Shown here: positions 50,667-60,234 of the stretch, piece by piece
Layout: every line of letters begins with the position of its first letter
How positions within the stretch are numbered: position 1 is the first letter of the stretch
Assembly (NCBI GenBank): GCA_902497065.1
Contig: CABVDH010000003.1
Location: 108,163 to 172,162, forward strand
Length of the DNA: 64,000 nucleotides
Direction of reading: 5' to 3'
Source of the DNA: an uncultured Collinsella sp.
GTDB taxonomy: Bacteria > Actinomycetota > Coriobacteriia > Coriobacteriales > Coriobacteriaceae
Position numbers and translations under genes: made by a program
The notes under the pieces: model-generated
What the model was told of the DNA's origin: nothing
Database searches by the model: none
What the model saw: only the letters and a program-made list of their open reading frames with translations

Positions 50667-53600
50667 CTATTTATCAACCAACTTAACCTCAATCGCTTCC
50701 ATATGTAGGGCCTCTCCAGTTGTACCTGCGCACTCGCCCGATTTAACCCAATCGAGCCAACCCTTACCCTGCACATGCGCCCTATAGACAACGTCATAAT
50801 GCTTGGCGAGATCACCCGTAAGCTTAATTTCTACAGCTTCAATAGAAAGAGACTTGCCCGTGGTGCCGGCCAGCTTGCCGTTCTTGACCCACTTTTGCCA
50901 GCCGATATTCTGAACATGAGCTCGATATTCGATGTTACCGGAATACCCGAGTTCGGGCTTGCTAATAGCCAACGCCTCAACAGCAAGATTTCGACCAGTT
51001 GTGCCCGCCGTCATGCCCTCATAAACAGGTTCCTGCCAACCAAGATTTGAAACATGAGCCTTTATTGAAAAAGTTTTCTGAATAGAGGGCTGACTCGTAT
51101 CCCCTGGTGCAGGCGAACCCTTTTCAACCAAAACGACCTGGTATGCCTCGAGCCTCAAGCCAAACCCAGTCGTTCCGGCAACTTGATCATTGCAGGCCCA
51201 GCCAAGCCAGCCCTTGTCCTGAACATGAGCGCGATAGTAAACGTCATAACGATTGGCCATCTCACCAGTAAGTCGAATTTGGATAGCCTGGACAGACTTG
51301 CTCTGACCAGTAGTACCGGAGACTTCTCCCTCTTTCACATAGTCTTGCCAACCGTAATCGGAAACATGCGTCCTGTACTCCAAGCTGCCATCGTAGGGAG
51401 CATTCTGCAGATTGAGAGTTATAGCCTCGACAGCTTTGGACTGACCAACGGTGCCAGAAACATTTCCGCCCTTGGAAGCCGACTGCCAACCGTCATTCGA
51501 AACATGCGAAGTTGCCAAAACATCAAGCGAGCCTCGTGACACCTTGACGACGTCGTAGCCCGACTCGTCCTTCTTGAAATAAGTCAGAGCGCCGCTATTG
51601 TGCGAATAAATAGCAAAGTCGTAATTTGCCGAAGCAAGGATGGAATCCGAAAATTCTACGAGATAGCAAGAGTCACCCTGCTTGCAAAGGGATCTGATTG
51701 CAGCATCCGTGTCTTCGGTAACCGGAGAAGCAAACCAATCCATAATCGAATAATCGATAACGGCACCCGGCTTCAAGGCCTCGGCCTTCGTTGAATTCCA
51801 AAGTCCACCAGCAGCATCGGCGCTGGCCGAGTTATACGTACTAGACCCATATCCAGACAGACCGATCTCCGGATTAAAGAAGAGAATCAGCTCTGCAGCA
51901 ACGGAAGAATCGACATCGGTAATGCCCAGACGGTCAAGCTGCTCCTGCTTTTGGGGATACATGCCCGTCGGCGTGTTTGGATGTCCCTTGTAATAATACA
52001 AATAGTCATCGCCATAGATAACCTCGGTCAAGTTGGCATAGTCATCGAAATTCTGCTCGTAAGTAACATACGTTCCAAGCAGCATCATTACCTTTTTGCC
52101 CTGTTGAGTCGCCGCATCAAAATAGCCATCGTTAAAGTTGTACAGGGCCTTAAACGCTTGGACTGTATCCTCTCCCCTATTCTGCAGGCTCGTAAGCATG
52201 CTCGAAACGTTCATCTTCTTAACGTTAGGATCGGATGCGATCTTATTCGCAAAGGCATTATCGTCACCGCTCGTAAACAGATTCGTTCGAGTCATCCACC
52301 ACTGAGTGCCGGGCTCAATACTCAGCACGGCATACATAGAATCCCAGTGATCGTGATAATCGCTATACGACATTGAGACTTCACCGGTTTCGTATTCCTT
52401 ATTCTTGGCAGCGTTCCATAAAGCAATCAGCTCCGCTTGCTTAGAATCTGGATCCTTAACATCGAAAGCCTCGTTGGTAAAAACATACGTGGCAGATCCA
52501 TCCGACAACAGCCGAATGGAGTATTGGCCAGTGGGAATCTTATTGGCGTAAATCATCCTATGAATCAACGAACAGGTGATGTCATTGATATACAGATTGA
52601 ACTTTGCCTTGGGGTTGATTTTATAGAGAGCAGCGACATAATCCGCGAACGCCTGATAGCTCGAACTAGAAGCATTTTCCTCATGAGTCAGATACGGAAG
52701 ACCATACATCCCGGATGGAAGCGAGTTCCAGTTATAGGCACCTGGACGATCGAGCATTACGATCGACGGAATGGTCGTTCCAGCAGAAGAGGTGCTGATA
52801 TCCCAGAAAGATAGCGAATAGAGAACAACGGGGAAAGAAGCACTCAAAGGGGCAAGGTTGTACTCGCTCGCAGAAATGCCAATTGACTGATGGTCCTCAT
52901 GAACGATGTTTCCGTTCTTCAAATACTGCAACGTAACGTCAAACGGACCATAATCGCTAAAGTCAATTTCACTGGAGCTAGAGCCCAGGTCTCCGAATGC
53001 AATCGTGCTGGAAACAGATCGGGTAACCTTCCCTCCATACGACATGAAGCCAGACACCTTTACCGAATCGGCAATACCGAGTCGTTTTATATCCTCGACC
53101 TGCGGAATATTCAGGGTTACTTTAGTCGTCTCCCCAACCTGAGAAAGAGAGCAATTAAAGACATACGGGACATAGGCTCCAGCAGTATCGCCGGGCGCCG
53201 CTTCGCCCTTCTTTACAATGACGATCTGTATTGCTTCAACGGCATAAGACCAACCGGTGGTTCCCGCAGTCGACCCATTTGAGGCCCATCCAAGCCAACC
53301 GAAATTAGAAGCATGAACGCGATAATACAGGTCATAAGAAGTTGCTCTTTCACCCGTCAGCTTGAGCTCGACGGCTTCAATCTGAAGGCCCTTTCCCGTT
53401 GTGCCGGAGACGGCTCCATTAGAAACCCAATCCTGCCAGCCTTCATTTTGAACATGAGAGCGGTATTCGATACCAAGGTCTTCTGAATTAGGGAGAGTAA
53501 CCCTGAGCGCCTCAAGCCTACGAGACTGGCCCGTTGTACCAGAGGTCGAACCATTCGATGTAAACGTCGACTCCCAGCCAATGCCTGAAATGTGAGATTT

Positions 53601-53831
53601 ATAGCTGACGTCCGGGGCCGCTTCTTTGGGCTCCACGGCAACATCAATCGAAGGCGCCGTTTCATCGGCTGCAGCAGCAGTTTGATCCGAGGAGTCGGAT
53701 TGTGTCTCTGGAACGGATTCATATTCGTTGGCACCAATATTTTGATCCGCCCAACAAGCCAAAGGGCTCAAAAGCAGCATCGACATGAAGCAGGAAATCA
53801 GAACAACAAATGTTCTAAATTGCCTTTTCAA
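50667..53831 (-). CDS. Exported ChW-repeat protein with a GT80 sialyltransferase-like domain
   Basis: The 1054-residue protein has a signal peptide (residues 1-28, FVVLISCFMSMLLLSPLACW), three ChW repeats (about 76-207), a unique region (about 215-765), and six ChW repeats (about 772-1052). The unique region carries GT80 sialyltransferase features in the right order: LYINDITCSLIH, then RLLSDGSATYV (D444-G445, cf. YDDGSMEYV in the Pasteurella enzyme), VMMLLGTYVTY, YYYKGHP (H617-P618), DSSVAAELILF (E647) and GYGSSTYNSA (S663-S664). These match the Asp, His, Glu and Ser-Ser residues that bind CMP-sialate. The first part of the region (215-335) may be an immunoglobulin-like spacer. The start is TTG 53831 after GGAGG. 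An exported nucleotide-sugar transferase is unusual, so it may be a sialic-acid-acting or binding protein. Confidence 0.75.
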   Translation of the reverse strand: MKRQFRTFVVLISCFMSMLLLSPLACWADQNIGANEYESVPETQSDSSDQTAAAADETAPSIDVAVEPKEAAPDVSYKSHISGIGWESTFTSNGSTSGTTGQSRRLEALRVTLPNSEDLGIEYRSHVQNEGWQDWVSNGAVSGTTGKGLQIEAVELKLTGERATSYDLYYRVHASNFGWLGWASNGSTAGTTGWSYAVEAIQIVIVKKGEAAPGDTAGAYVPYVFNCSLSQVGETTKVTLNIPQVEDIKRLGIADSVKVSGFMSYGGKVTRSVSSTIAFGDLGSSSSEIDFSDYGPFDVTLQYLKNGNIVHEDHQSIGISASEYNLAPLSASFPVVLYSLSFWDISTSSAGTTIPSIVMLDRPGAYNWNSLPSGMYGLPYLTHEENASSSSYQAFADYVAALYKINPKAKFNLYINDITCSLIHRMIYANKIPTGQYSIRLLSDGSATYVFTNEAFDVKDPDSKQAELIALWNAAKNKEYETGEVSMSYSDYHDHWDSMYAVLSIEPGTQWWMTRTNLFTSGDDNAFANKIASDPNVKKMNVSSMLTSLQNRGEDTVQAFKALYNFNDGYFDAATQQGKKVMMLLGTYVTYEQNFDDYANLTEVIYGDDYLYYYKGHPNTPTGMYPQKQEQLDRLGITDVDSSVAAELILFFNPEIGLSGYGSSTYNSASADAAGGLWNSTKAEALKPGAVIDYSIMDWFASPVTEDTDAAIRSLCKQGDSCYLVEFSDSILASANYDFAIYSHNSGALTYFKKDESGYDVVKVSRGSLDVLATSHVSNDGWQSASKGGNVSGTVGQSKAVEAITLNLQNAPYDGSLEYRTHVSDYGWQDYVKEGEVSGTTGQSKSVQAIQIRLTGEMANRYDVYYRAHVQDKGWLGWACNDQVAGTTGFGLRLEAYQVVLVEKGSPAPGDTSQPSIQKTFSIKAHVSNLGWQEPVYEGMTAGTTGRNLAVEALAISKPELGYSGNIEYRAHVQNIGWQKWVKNGKLAGTTGKSLSIEAVEIKLTGDLAKHYDVVYRAHVQGKGWLDWVKSGECAGTTGEALHMEAIEVKLVDK

Positions 53832-53940
53832 GAGAATCGCCTCCTAGATAGACAGTCGTCAATAACCATACTATCGGGAGTAGGCTTCATTATTGCTACA
53901 AATTAGGTGAACGAAGAAAAAGGAGCCTCATCCAAAGGTA

Positions 53941-53986
53941 AGGGCCCTTTCCCGTTGCCAAGACTACGACAACAGGAAAGGGCCCT
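53941..53986 (-). terminator. Hairpin terminator after the ChW L,D-transpeptidase gene
   Basis: AGGGCCCTTTCC (53941-53952) pairs perfectly with GGAAAGGGCCCT (53975-53986), with inner CGTTG/CAACA pairing. The minus strand continues TTACCTTTGG, a modest T-tract. The remaining gap to the next gene (53832-53940) shows nothing else clear. Confidence 0.6.
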
Positions 53987-54015
53987 CTAACAAGCTCTCG
54001 CCGTTTACGGAATAG

Positions 54016-57000
54016 CTAGTAAATTACCACCTTGGTAGCAAGGGGCACGTTATCCCAAATCCATTTAGCGCGATCGATGGGCAAACGCACGCAGCCTTGT
54101 GAAATATGCATTCCTATTCGGCTGTCCATGGGGTTAATAGTTCCCTGGTAGTACGGTATCGAATGGAACAGATAGTCCCCGTAAAACTGCGTGTAGTAGT
54201 AACAGGTATAGCCATGCCCAAACGAGTAACCCTTGCCGGTGACGGAATACTCGCCTGTAGGCGTCGGAGTACTAGGAGCGCCCGTAGAGCAGGTCCAGTA
54301 CTGGGCGTAGCTCCACGAACCGCGCTGTCCGCGAAGAACTCCCAGGCGGCATGTTTGCCTGTCAACTGCAATTAGCCAGCTTGTATTGCTCGAATATCTA
54401 TTAGCCAGATTAAGCATGGCCATCATGTCGGCAGGCAACAAGGGCTGATCGGTAAACGGGCGTCCGGTAGCACCGGGAGCACCAGCGCCCTTGGGAACAA
54501 TCTTCACTTGAACAGACTCGACTCTGCAACCTATCCTCGACGTGCCCGCAGGCTGCCCATTTGAGGTCCAGTCGAGCCACCCAAAGTCTTGGCAATACGC
54601 TCGATACCAAACATCAAAGTAGTTCGATAAGTCACCGGTCAGCCTAATCTTAATAGCCTCGATACGCTTTGCGCGGCCTACTGTTCCAGCGATATCCCCG
54701 TTGGAAGCCCAGCTTTGCCAACCAACATCCTGCACATGGGCGGAGTACTCTATACCGCCCGATACGCTACTGGAGATATTTAGCTTCAGAGCCTCAATCG
54801 CAAGTGACCTGCCAGTCGTACCCGCAACACCGCCGTTGCCAACGGGATTCATCCAACCAAGCGTGGCAACATGCGCCTGGAGCGTTAGGGCTGGTACCGA
54901 GATAAATGCGGGCACAGACGACGCACCAGGATCCCCGCCCTTCGCCACAAGCTTAATTTGGACAGCTTCTATCTGTATATTAAGCCCGGTAGTTCCAGCG
55001 GAATCGCCGTTTTTTGCCCAACCCAACCAACCATAGCCCGCCGAATGAACTCGATAGTAAATGTCATACTGATTCGCGAGGGAACCATTTAAGCGCAGCT
55101 CAAGAGCCTGAATGGCCAATCCTTGTCCAACGGTCCCAACATAACCGGCAGATTGCCATTCCTGCCAACCAATATTGGCAACATGTGCTCTTGCCTCAAT
55201 TTGAGAATCGTCATCCACACCGGACAACGACACATTCAAAGCTTGAAGAGAAAGCGATTGTCCCGTTGTGCCGGCATCCTGCCCATCTAAAACAGATGGA
55301 GACCAGCCACGGTTAGCGGAATGGGCCTGGTAAACAACATGAGCGCAATCGGCGGAAGTATCAGAAGCAAATGCTCCGTCCGTCACTCCGGGCGCGCCGC
55401 TGCCTTTACTGATAATCCTTACTTCGACAGCCTTAAGGAATGAACCCGATATCGTTGCCCCCGCATCCGAGCCATTACACGCCCAACCAAGCCATCCTTT
55501 TTTTGAGTCAAAACAGCGATACCAAACGTCATAGGCTTTAGACAAATCTCCAGTAAGGGCCAATCTCACCGCCTTTAAAACAAGCCCATCGTTTTTTGAG
55601 TTAAGCGCAGCACCGTCAGAAACAGCACCGCTCCATCCGCCAAATTCAAAGAAGCCGGAATAATCAATTGAGCCTAAAATCTCTTGATTATCAAACGAAA
55701 TAGAGAGCGAGGTTAAAGGTTCAGAGCCGTTCTCGGAGCCCAATAAGATTGATTTGCCTTGTTCAGAGCCCAGGCTTTTACCGTTGAGACCGAGCGAGCT
55801 CCCGTTTAGAACATCCGTAGCTCCAATGAAATGGTTCAACGTATCGCCGGGAGCAGGGCCGCTTTTCTCGACCAATAAAATCTGAACACCCTGAATGGCG
55901 GCACCCTTCCCCACCGAGCCCGCAGGAGACCCGTTAGACGTCCAGCCCAGCCATCCGCCCAATTTGGAAGCATACACACGGTACCAAATGTCATATGCAG
56001 CAGATAGCTCGCCGTTCAGCTTAAACTGAACGGCCTCAATGGATCGAGATTGCCCCGTCGTGCCAATGACGCCTGAAGACCAGTCTTGCCAACCAATGCC
56101 AGAGACGTGCGCGCGAGAGGAAATAGAGCCTCTGTGACCATACCAATTAACACCAAGCTACAGTGCCTCGATTGCATTTCTTGAGTCAATGACCCCCGAT
56201 GTTTTTCCGTCCGCGACAGCGCCCATCCATCCAACATTGGAGACATGAGATCGATAGGAAACGGTAGGCGGTTCCTGAGAATGATCCCTAAAGGCATCGC
56301 CTCGCGCTGGCGCATCTTGAGCATTTTTTGGAAGCACCTTAATCTGAATAGCTTCGATCTGATAAGCATAGCCCTGCGTTCCAGCAGGCTCACCATTTGA
56401 GGCCCAGCCAAGCCAACCAACATTTGCAGAATGAACGCGATACCAAATGTCATACGAATCAGAAAGACCGCCCGACAAAGATAGCTTGATCGCCTCGATG
56501 GCTCGCGACTGTCCAACTGTTCCAGATGCCTGCCCGTTACCCACCGACTGAGACTCCCAGCCGATCCCGGTAATGTGAGATTGGACCGAAATGCTGTCAT
56601 TCCCCAGCGGGGTGCCATCCTGTGAAAGCAAATTTATCTTGAGGGCTTCGACGCGCTTAGCACGGCCTGTAGTGCCCGCCGTCATTCCATTTGAAACGGG
56701 AGCTTGCCAGCCAATATCCTGTACATGAGTCTGGTATGAAACAGAGCCAAACACAGTGGATACATCATTTTCGGGTTTCGCCGAATCAGTTGCATTGGAG
56801 GCAGGCTCGCTACAAACGGATGAGGGAGAATCATTGTCTGACACAGTCGGCTGCTCGACTTCAATCCCCTGCTGATCGTCATTTAAGACAAAGCTCTCGT
56901 CTTCCGAGCTGCTGGCAGGACTATCGATATAATCAGTGGATTCCGGTTGCACAGGTAAAGAATCAGCCCAGACGGAAAGGGGCGTCAGAAGACACTGAAG

Positions 57001-57051
57001 GATCAGTAATGGCATCATTGCCGTTGCTAGCAGTCGTTGCGTCTTTTTCAT
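54016..57051 (-). pseudogene. ChW-repeat L,D-transpeptidase interrupted by an in-frame amber codon
   Basis: One reading frame runs from ATG 57051 (GGGGGAG upstream) to 54016, with a single TAG at 56160-56158 (codon 298). Sense coding resumes in the same frame: after the stop the frame reads LGVNWYGHRGSISSRAHVSG, a normal continuation of the ChW repeat. Read through, it gives 1011 positions, like its 1014-residue neighbour. Layout: signal peptide (1-30), five ChW triplets of which the third (about 409-551) is degenerate, and a C-terminal YkuD domain (about 890-1011) ending HISQGCVRLPIDRAKW with the catalytic Cys. The usual SHGC is SQGC here. If not suppressed, only a truncated secreted ChW fragment is made; an internal ATG at 55977 has no signal peptide. 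Confidence 0.85.
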
Positions 57052-57143
57052 TCGACTCCCCCATCAATCGACCATCTTTAGCATCATTATTTATCGTTTC
57101 GGCAATTGCTTAAATACCGAAAACGCGAATGGCACTTAAATAG

Positions 57144-57179
57144 AAACGAACGGACCGTTACAAAACGACCCGTTCGTTT
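57144..57179 (-). terminator. Terminator after the GH25-ChW gene
   Basis: AAACGAACGG (57144-57153) pairs with CCGTTCGTTT (57170-57179), and the minus strand continues CTATTTAAG after TTT. It lies about 50 bases past the gene's stop. Confidence 0.65.
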
Positions 57180-57228
57180 TAATCAGAATATTTGCTAGAA
57201 CCTGTGTGAAAACACGAATTTCGACCTG

Positions 57229-60087
57229 CTATGCAAGCGGCACGTTGTCATACCAGCCCCATTTTGGCTTGTATGAGGTGGAATAATAATCCAACCAGTA
57301 CGCCATATCGAGCGTCCTGATCCGACCGACATTATCCATAACCTGGTTATTACCGATGTAGAGACATACGTGACCGTAAATGCTGCCCATGCGTGTATGC
57401 GTATGCGAAGGAACGGCAATGACCATTCCGACTTTCAAATGAGAATAATCGGTGTATTTACAGTAATCCCAGTAGTAATCGCAGGCATCTGTATGGACAT
57501 TCCTAAATCCGGCACGCTCATAGATATCTGCAATCCACTCGGAGCACAATCCCGGGCCAGGAGACGGCACCTGTCGGGCAAGATCTACAATTTTCTTCTG
57601 CATGGGATTTGCAAACGCGGTTGGTTGCCCAAGCAAACACGGCGAAACGGTGCTCCCGGGGGCATTGGCGCCCTTCCTCGTAAGTCGAACTTGGATAGCT
57701 TGGACATGCGCCCCATAGCCAGTACTACCGGCAACGGAGCCATTTTTAGTCCAACCAAGCCAGCCGACGTTATCGACATGAACCCTGTACCAAACATCAA
57801 AATAGGTTGCCAAGTCACCAGAAAGAGAAATTTTAAAAGCCTCAACCGAATTGGATTCAGCGGTAGACGAAAGCTGCACTCCATTTGACTTACCAGACGT
57901 CCAGCCCACATTCGAAAGATGCAGTTGATAATTAATCCCGCCGGCAACAGATGAAGTAGTTTTAGCCGAAAACCCGGTGATGGGAATTCCCTGACCAGTT
58001 GTACCGGACACCTCACCGGCCGAGACGGAATTCTGCCAAGCGCCTTTCACCTGAGAGGAATATGTCACCGAAGGTATTTCAAGATGGGAATATCCCGATG
58101 TATCAGGATGGGAAGCACCCTTCTTAATGAGCTTAATCTGAACAGCCTCGAGAGAGCACGACATACCGGTGGTGCCGGCCTCCTCGCCGTCCTTGGCCCA
58201 GGCCATCCAGCCGATGTTGGAGGCGTGGACGCGGTAGTAGACGTCGTAGTCCTTGGCGAGGGAGCCCGTGAGCCTCAGGCGCACGGCCTCGACGGCGCGG
58301 CCCTGGCCGGTGGTGCCGCCCTCGGAGGCCGAGGGGGTGTCCCAGCCCTGCCAGCCGATGCCCGAGACGTGGGCGTCGATCTGGACGGACGAGCCGTCTG
58401 AGTAATCGGAGCTGTCGAGGGAGAGCTTGAGGTCCTCGAGGGCGAGGCCGCGGCCGGTGGTGCCGGCGGTCGCCCCGTCGGACACGGCGCCCTGCCAGCC
58501 AACGTTGGAGACGTGGGCGCGGTAGGTCAGGGACATGGGCTTCTTCTTGAAGGCGTAGTCGACGTTGGCCCCGTCAGACGAGGGGGCGGCGTCGCCCTTC
58601 TTGACGAGCCTGATCTGGACGGCCTCGACGCTCCTGCCGAAGCCGGTGGTGCCGGCCTCCTCGCCGTCCTTGGCCCAGGCCATCCAGCCGATGTTGGAGG
58701 CGTGGACGCGGTAGTAGACGTCGTAGTCCTTGGCGAGGGAGCCCGTGAGCCTCAGGCGCACGGCCTCGACGGCGCGGCCCTGGCCGGTGGTGCCGCCCTC
58801 GGAGGCCGAGGGGGTGTCCCAGCCCTGCCAGCCGATGCCACTTACATTGGCGTTAATTTGCACAGAGCCATCTTCAACAGGATTCAAGATGCCGACCTTA
58901 AGATCCTCCACTGATTTAGACTGCCCCGTTGTGCCAGCTGTAGATCCGTCGCGCTTGCTGCTCATCCAGCCAATATTCGAGACATGTGCCTCATACTGAA
59001 TATGCATCTTGCTGTCGTCTACGTTCAGAAGAGAACCGTTGAAGCAGTAGTTCATGTCACAGCGTCCGTTAACGCCCGGGACATTACCGCTGCTTGAATA
59101 CTGCCAGAAACTGTAGCTGCCAGCATAATCGCAACGCCAATTATATTGAGCGACCCAATGGTCATAACCGTTCAACGACGGAGAATTCAGGTAGTTGTTA
59201 AGCCAGTTAAGGTTCGCATAGATACCCGACTTAAAGCCAACGGCCTCCATACGGTTGCAAAAAGTCTGCGCAATCTGAGTGAGCTTATCCTTGCTGAAAT
59301 CCGGATCTTGCAAGATATAGCTATCCTCAAGATCATAATAGACGGGAAGCGACGGATGATGGCCACCGAGCCAAGCAAGTGTCCTGTCGGCCTCTTTATT
59401 GGCATCCTCTACAGAACGGGCGTAGGAGTAGTAATACACGCCATAAGGAATGCCGAGGCGTTCACATTCAGCAGCGTTCCTTTCAAAAGAATCGTCAGGT
59501 TTTCCGTAAACCGGACCGACCTTGAGAATGGCAAAATCAATCCCCGCGGCCTTAACCTTATTCCAATCAACAGTTCCTTGATGATTGCTGACATCGATGC
59601 CGCGAGCGACAACGCCATTGGGCAAAGAATCGTCAGTTAAAGACTGCGCATCGATGTCGCCATTGCCAGAATCGATAAGCACGCCGTTTTCGAAACGCCA
59701 AGAGTTCGGTTCCAAAGAGTCTGCTTCGCAGGAATTCATCTCAGCGGAATCATCGGTTGGGGCTTCACCGTTTGACTCGTCAACACCAGATTCTTCGACG
59801 CCAATTCCAGGCTGTTCGCCGGAATCCGAATCTGTTTCCCCATCAGGACGAGCAGCATTTGCATCGTCACCATACCATTCGGTCACACCCCGAGAACCCG
59901 AGGCATCGTCCTGCACCCCCTGAGAACTTACACCTTGAGATTCGTGCTCGATTGATGTTTGCAAGACCGACTGCGAGGCAGCGGCGGCCTGAACCGACAG
60001 CGCATACGCGCTGTAAGGCTGAATGATTTGCGACCAGCCCATCAATAGCGTACAAACCAAAGCCGCAGACGCTTTGAGATGTTTCAT
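57229..60087 (-). CDS. Exported ChW-repeat GH25 muramidase with C-terminal Cys-His domain
   Basis: In the protein of about 952 residues a signal peptide (LKASAALVCTLLMGWSQIIQ) and an acidic linker precede a GH25 lysozyme domain: ARGIDVSNHQGTVDWNKVKA, DFAILKVGPVYG, YGVYYYSYARSVEDANKEAD, LPVYYDLEDSY (catalytic DxE), FWQYSSSGNVPGVNGRCDMN. Three ChW triplets follow (about 360-805). The C-terminal domain (about 830-952) has GLCSEWIADIYERAG and SIYGHVCLYIGNNQVMDN, a Cys-His pair of NlpC/P60 or CHAP type. It would cut both glycan strands and peptides of peptidoglycan. ATG 60087 has GGGGGGA upstream. Contains a G+C-rich patch with a 197-base duplication. Confidence 0.88.
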   Translation of the reverse strand: MKHLKASAALVCTLLMGWSQIIQPYSAYALSVQAAAASQSVLQTSIEHESQGVSSQGVQDDASGSRGVTEWYGDDANAARPDGETDSDSGEQPGIGVEESGVDESNGEAPTDDSAEMNSCEADSLEPNSWRFENGVLIDSGNGDIDAQSLTDDSLPNGVVARGIDVSNHQGTVDWNKVKAAGIDFAILKVGPVYGKPDDSFERNAAECERLGIPYGVYYYSYARSVEDANKEADRTLAWLGGHHPSLPVYYDLEDSYILQDPDFSKDKLTQIAQTFCNRMEAVGFKSGIYANLNWLNNYLNSPSLNGYDHWVAQYNWRCDYAGSYSFWQYSSSGNVPGVNGRCDMNYCFNGSLLNVDDSKMHIQYEAHVSNIGWMSSKRDGSTAGTTGQSKSVEDLKVGILNPVEDGSVQINANVSGIGWQGWDTPSASEGGTTGQGRAVEAVRLRLTGSLAKDYDVYYRVHASNIGWMAWAKDGEEAGTTGFGRSVEAVQIRLVKKGDAAPSSDGANVDYAFKKKPMSLTYRAHVSNVGWQGAVSDGATAGTTGRGLALEDLKLSLDSSDYSDGSSVQIDAHVSGIGWQGWDTPSASEGGTTGQGRAVEAVRLRLTGSLAKDYDVYYRVHASNIGWMAWAKDGEEAGTTGMSCSLEAVQIKLIKKGASHPDTSGYSHLEIPSVTYSSQVKGAWQNSVSAGEVSGTTGQGIPITGFSAKTTSSVAGGINYQLHLSNVGWTSGKSNGVQLSSTAESNSVEAFKISLSGDLATYFDVWYRVHVDNVGWLGWTKNGSVAGSTGYGAHVQAIQVRLTRKGANAPGSTVSPCLLGQPTAFANPMQKKIVDLARQVPSPGPGLCSEWIADIYERAGFRNVHTDACDYYWDYCKYTDYSHLKVGMVIAVPSHTHTRMGSIYGHVCLYIGNNQVMDNVGRIRTLDMAYWLDYYSTSYKPKWGWYDNVPLA
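58166..58362 (-). repeat. 197-base perfect direct repeat, copy A (inside the GH25-ChW gene)
   Basis: Identical over all 197 bases to 58643-58839, offset 477 bases (159 codons), in the same frame. It encodes most of the second and part of the third ChW repeat of a triplet (HVSGIGWQGWDTPSASEGG through KDGEEAGTTG). The 58160-58840 patch is far richer in G+C than the rest of the gene. Confidence 0.95.
58643..58839 (-). repeat. 197-base perfect direct repeat, copy B (inside the GH25-ChW gene)
   Basis: Partner of 58166-58362. Identity stops abruptly at both ends, where the flanks change to A+T-richer codons (TTACATTGGCGTTAATTT at the right), marking a recombination boundary. Confidence 0.95.
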
Positions 60088-60190
60088 GTATATCCCCCCG
60101 GACATTGACCACATGTAAAGACCGAATAGCTGCTATATTACCGCACTTCCATACAGGCATTTAAAGCTTAGAAAAGCAACGTTTACCATA

Positions 60191-60226
60191 CAGTCAAAAA
60201 GAGGCGCTCCTGCAACGGAGCGCCTC
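60191..60226 (-). terminator. Intrinsic terminator after the NlpC/P60-ChW gene
   Basis: GAGGCGCTCC (60201-60210) and GGAGCGCCTC (60217-60226) form a perfect 10-pair stem with a 6-base loop, followed on the minus strand by TTTTTGACTG. Confidence 0.88.
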
Positions 60227-60234
60227 AACAGACT

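Noticed and set aside
56158..56160. Pyrrolysine insertion at the TAG.
   Set aside because: Nothing in the window encodes pyrrolysine machinery, and the position is an ordinary polar residue in paralogous repeats.
56016..56618. A 200-codon minus-strand frame bridging the amber codon, which could suggest a frameshifted gene.
   Set aside because: It is in another phase and its translation has no ChW motifs. The ChW coding continues in one phase on both sides of the TAG, so this is a stop codon and not a frameshift.
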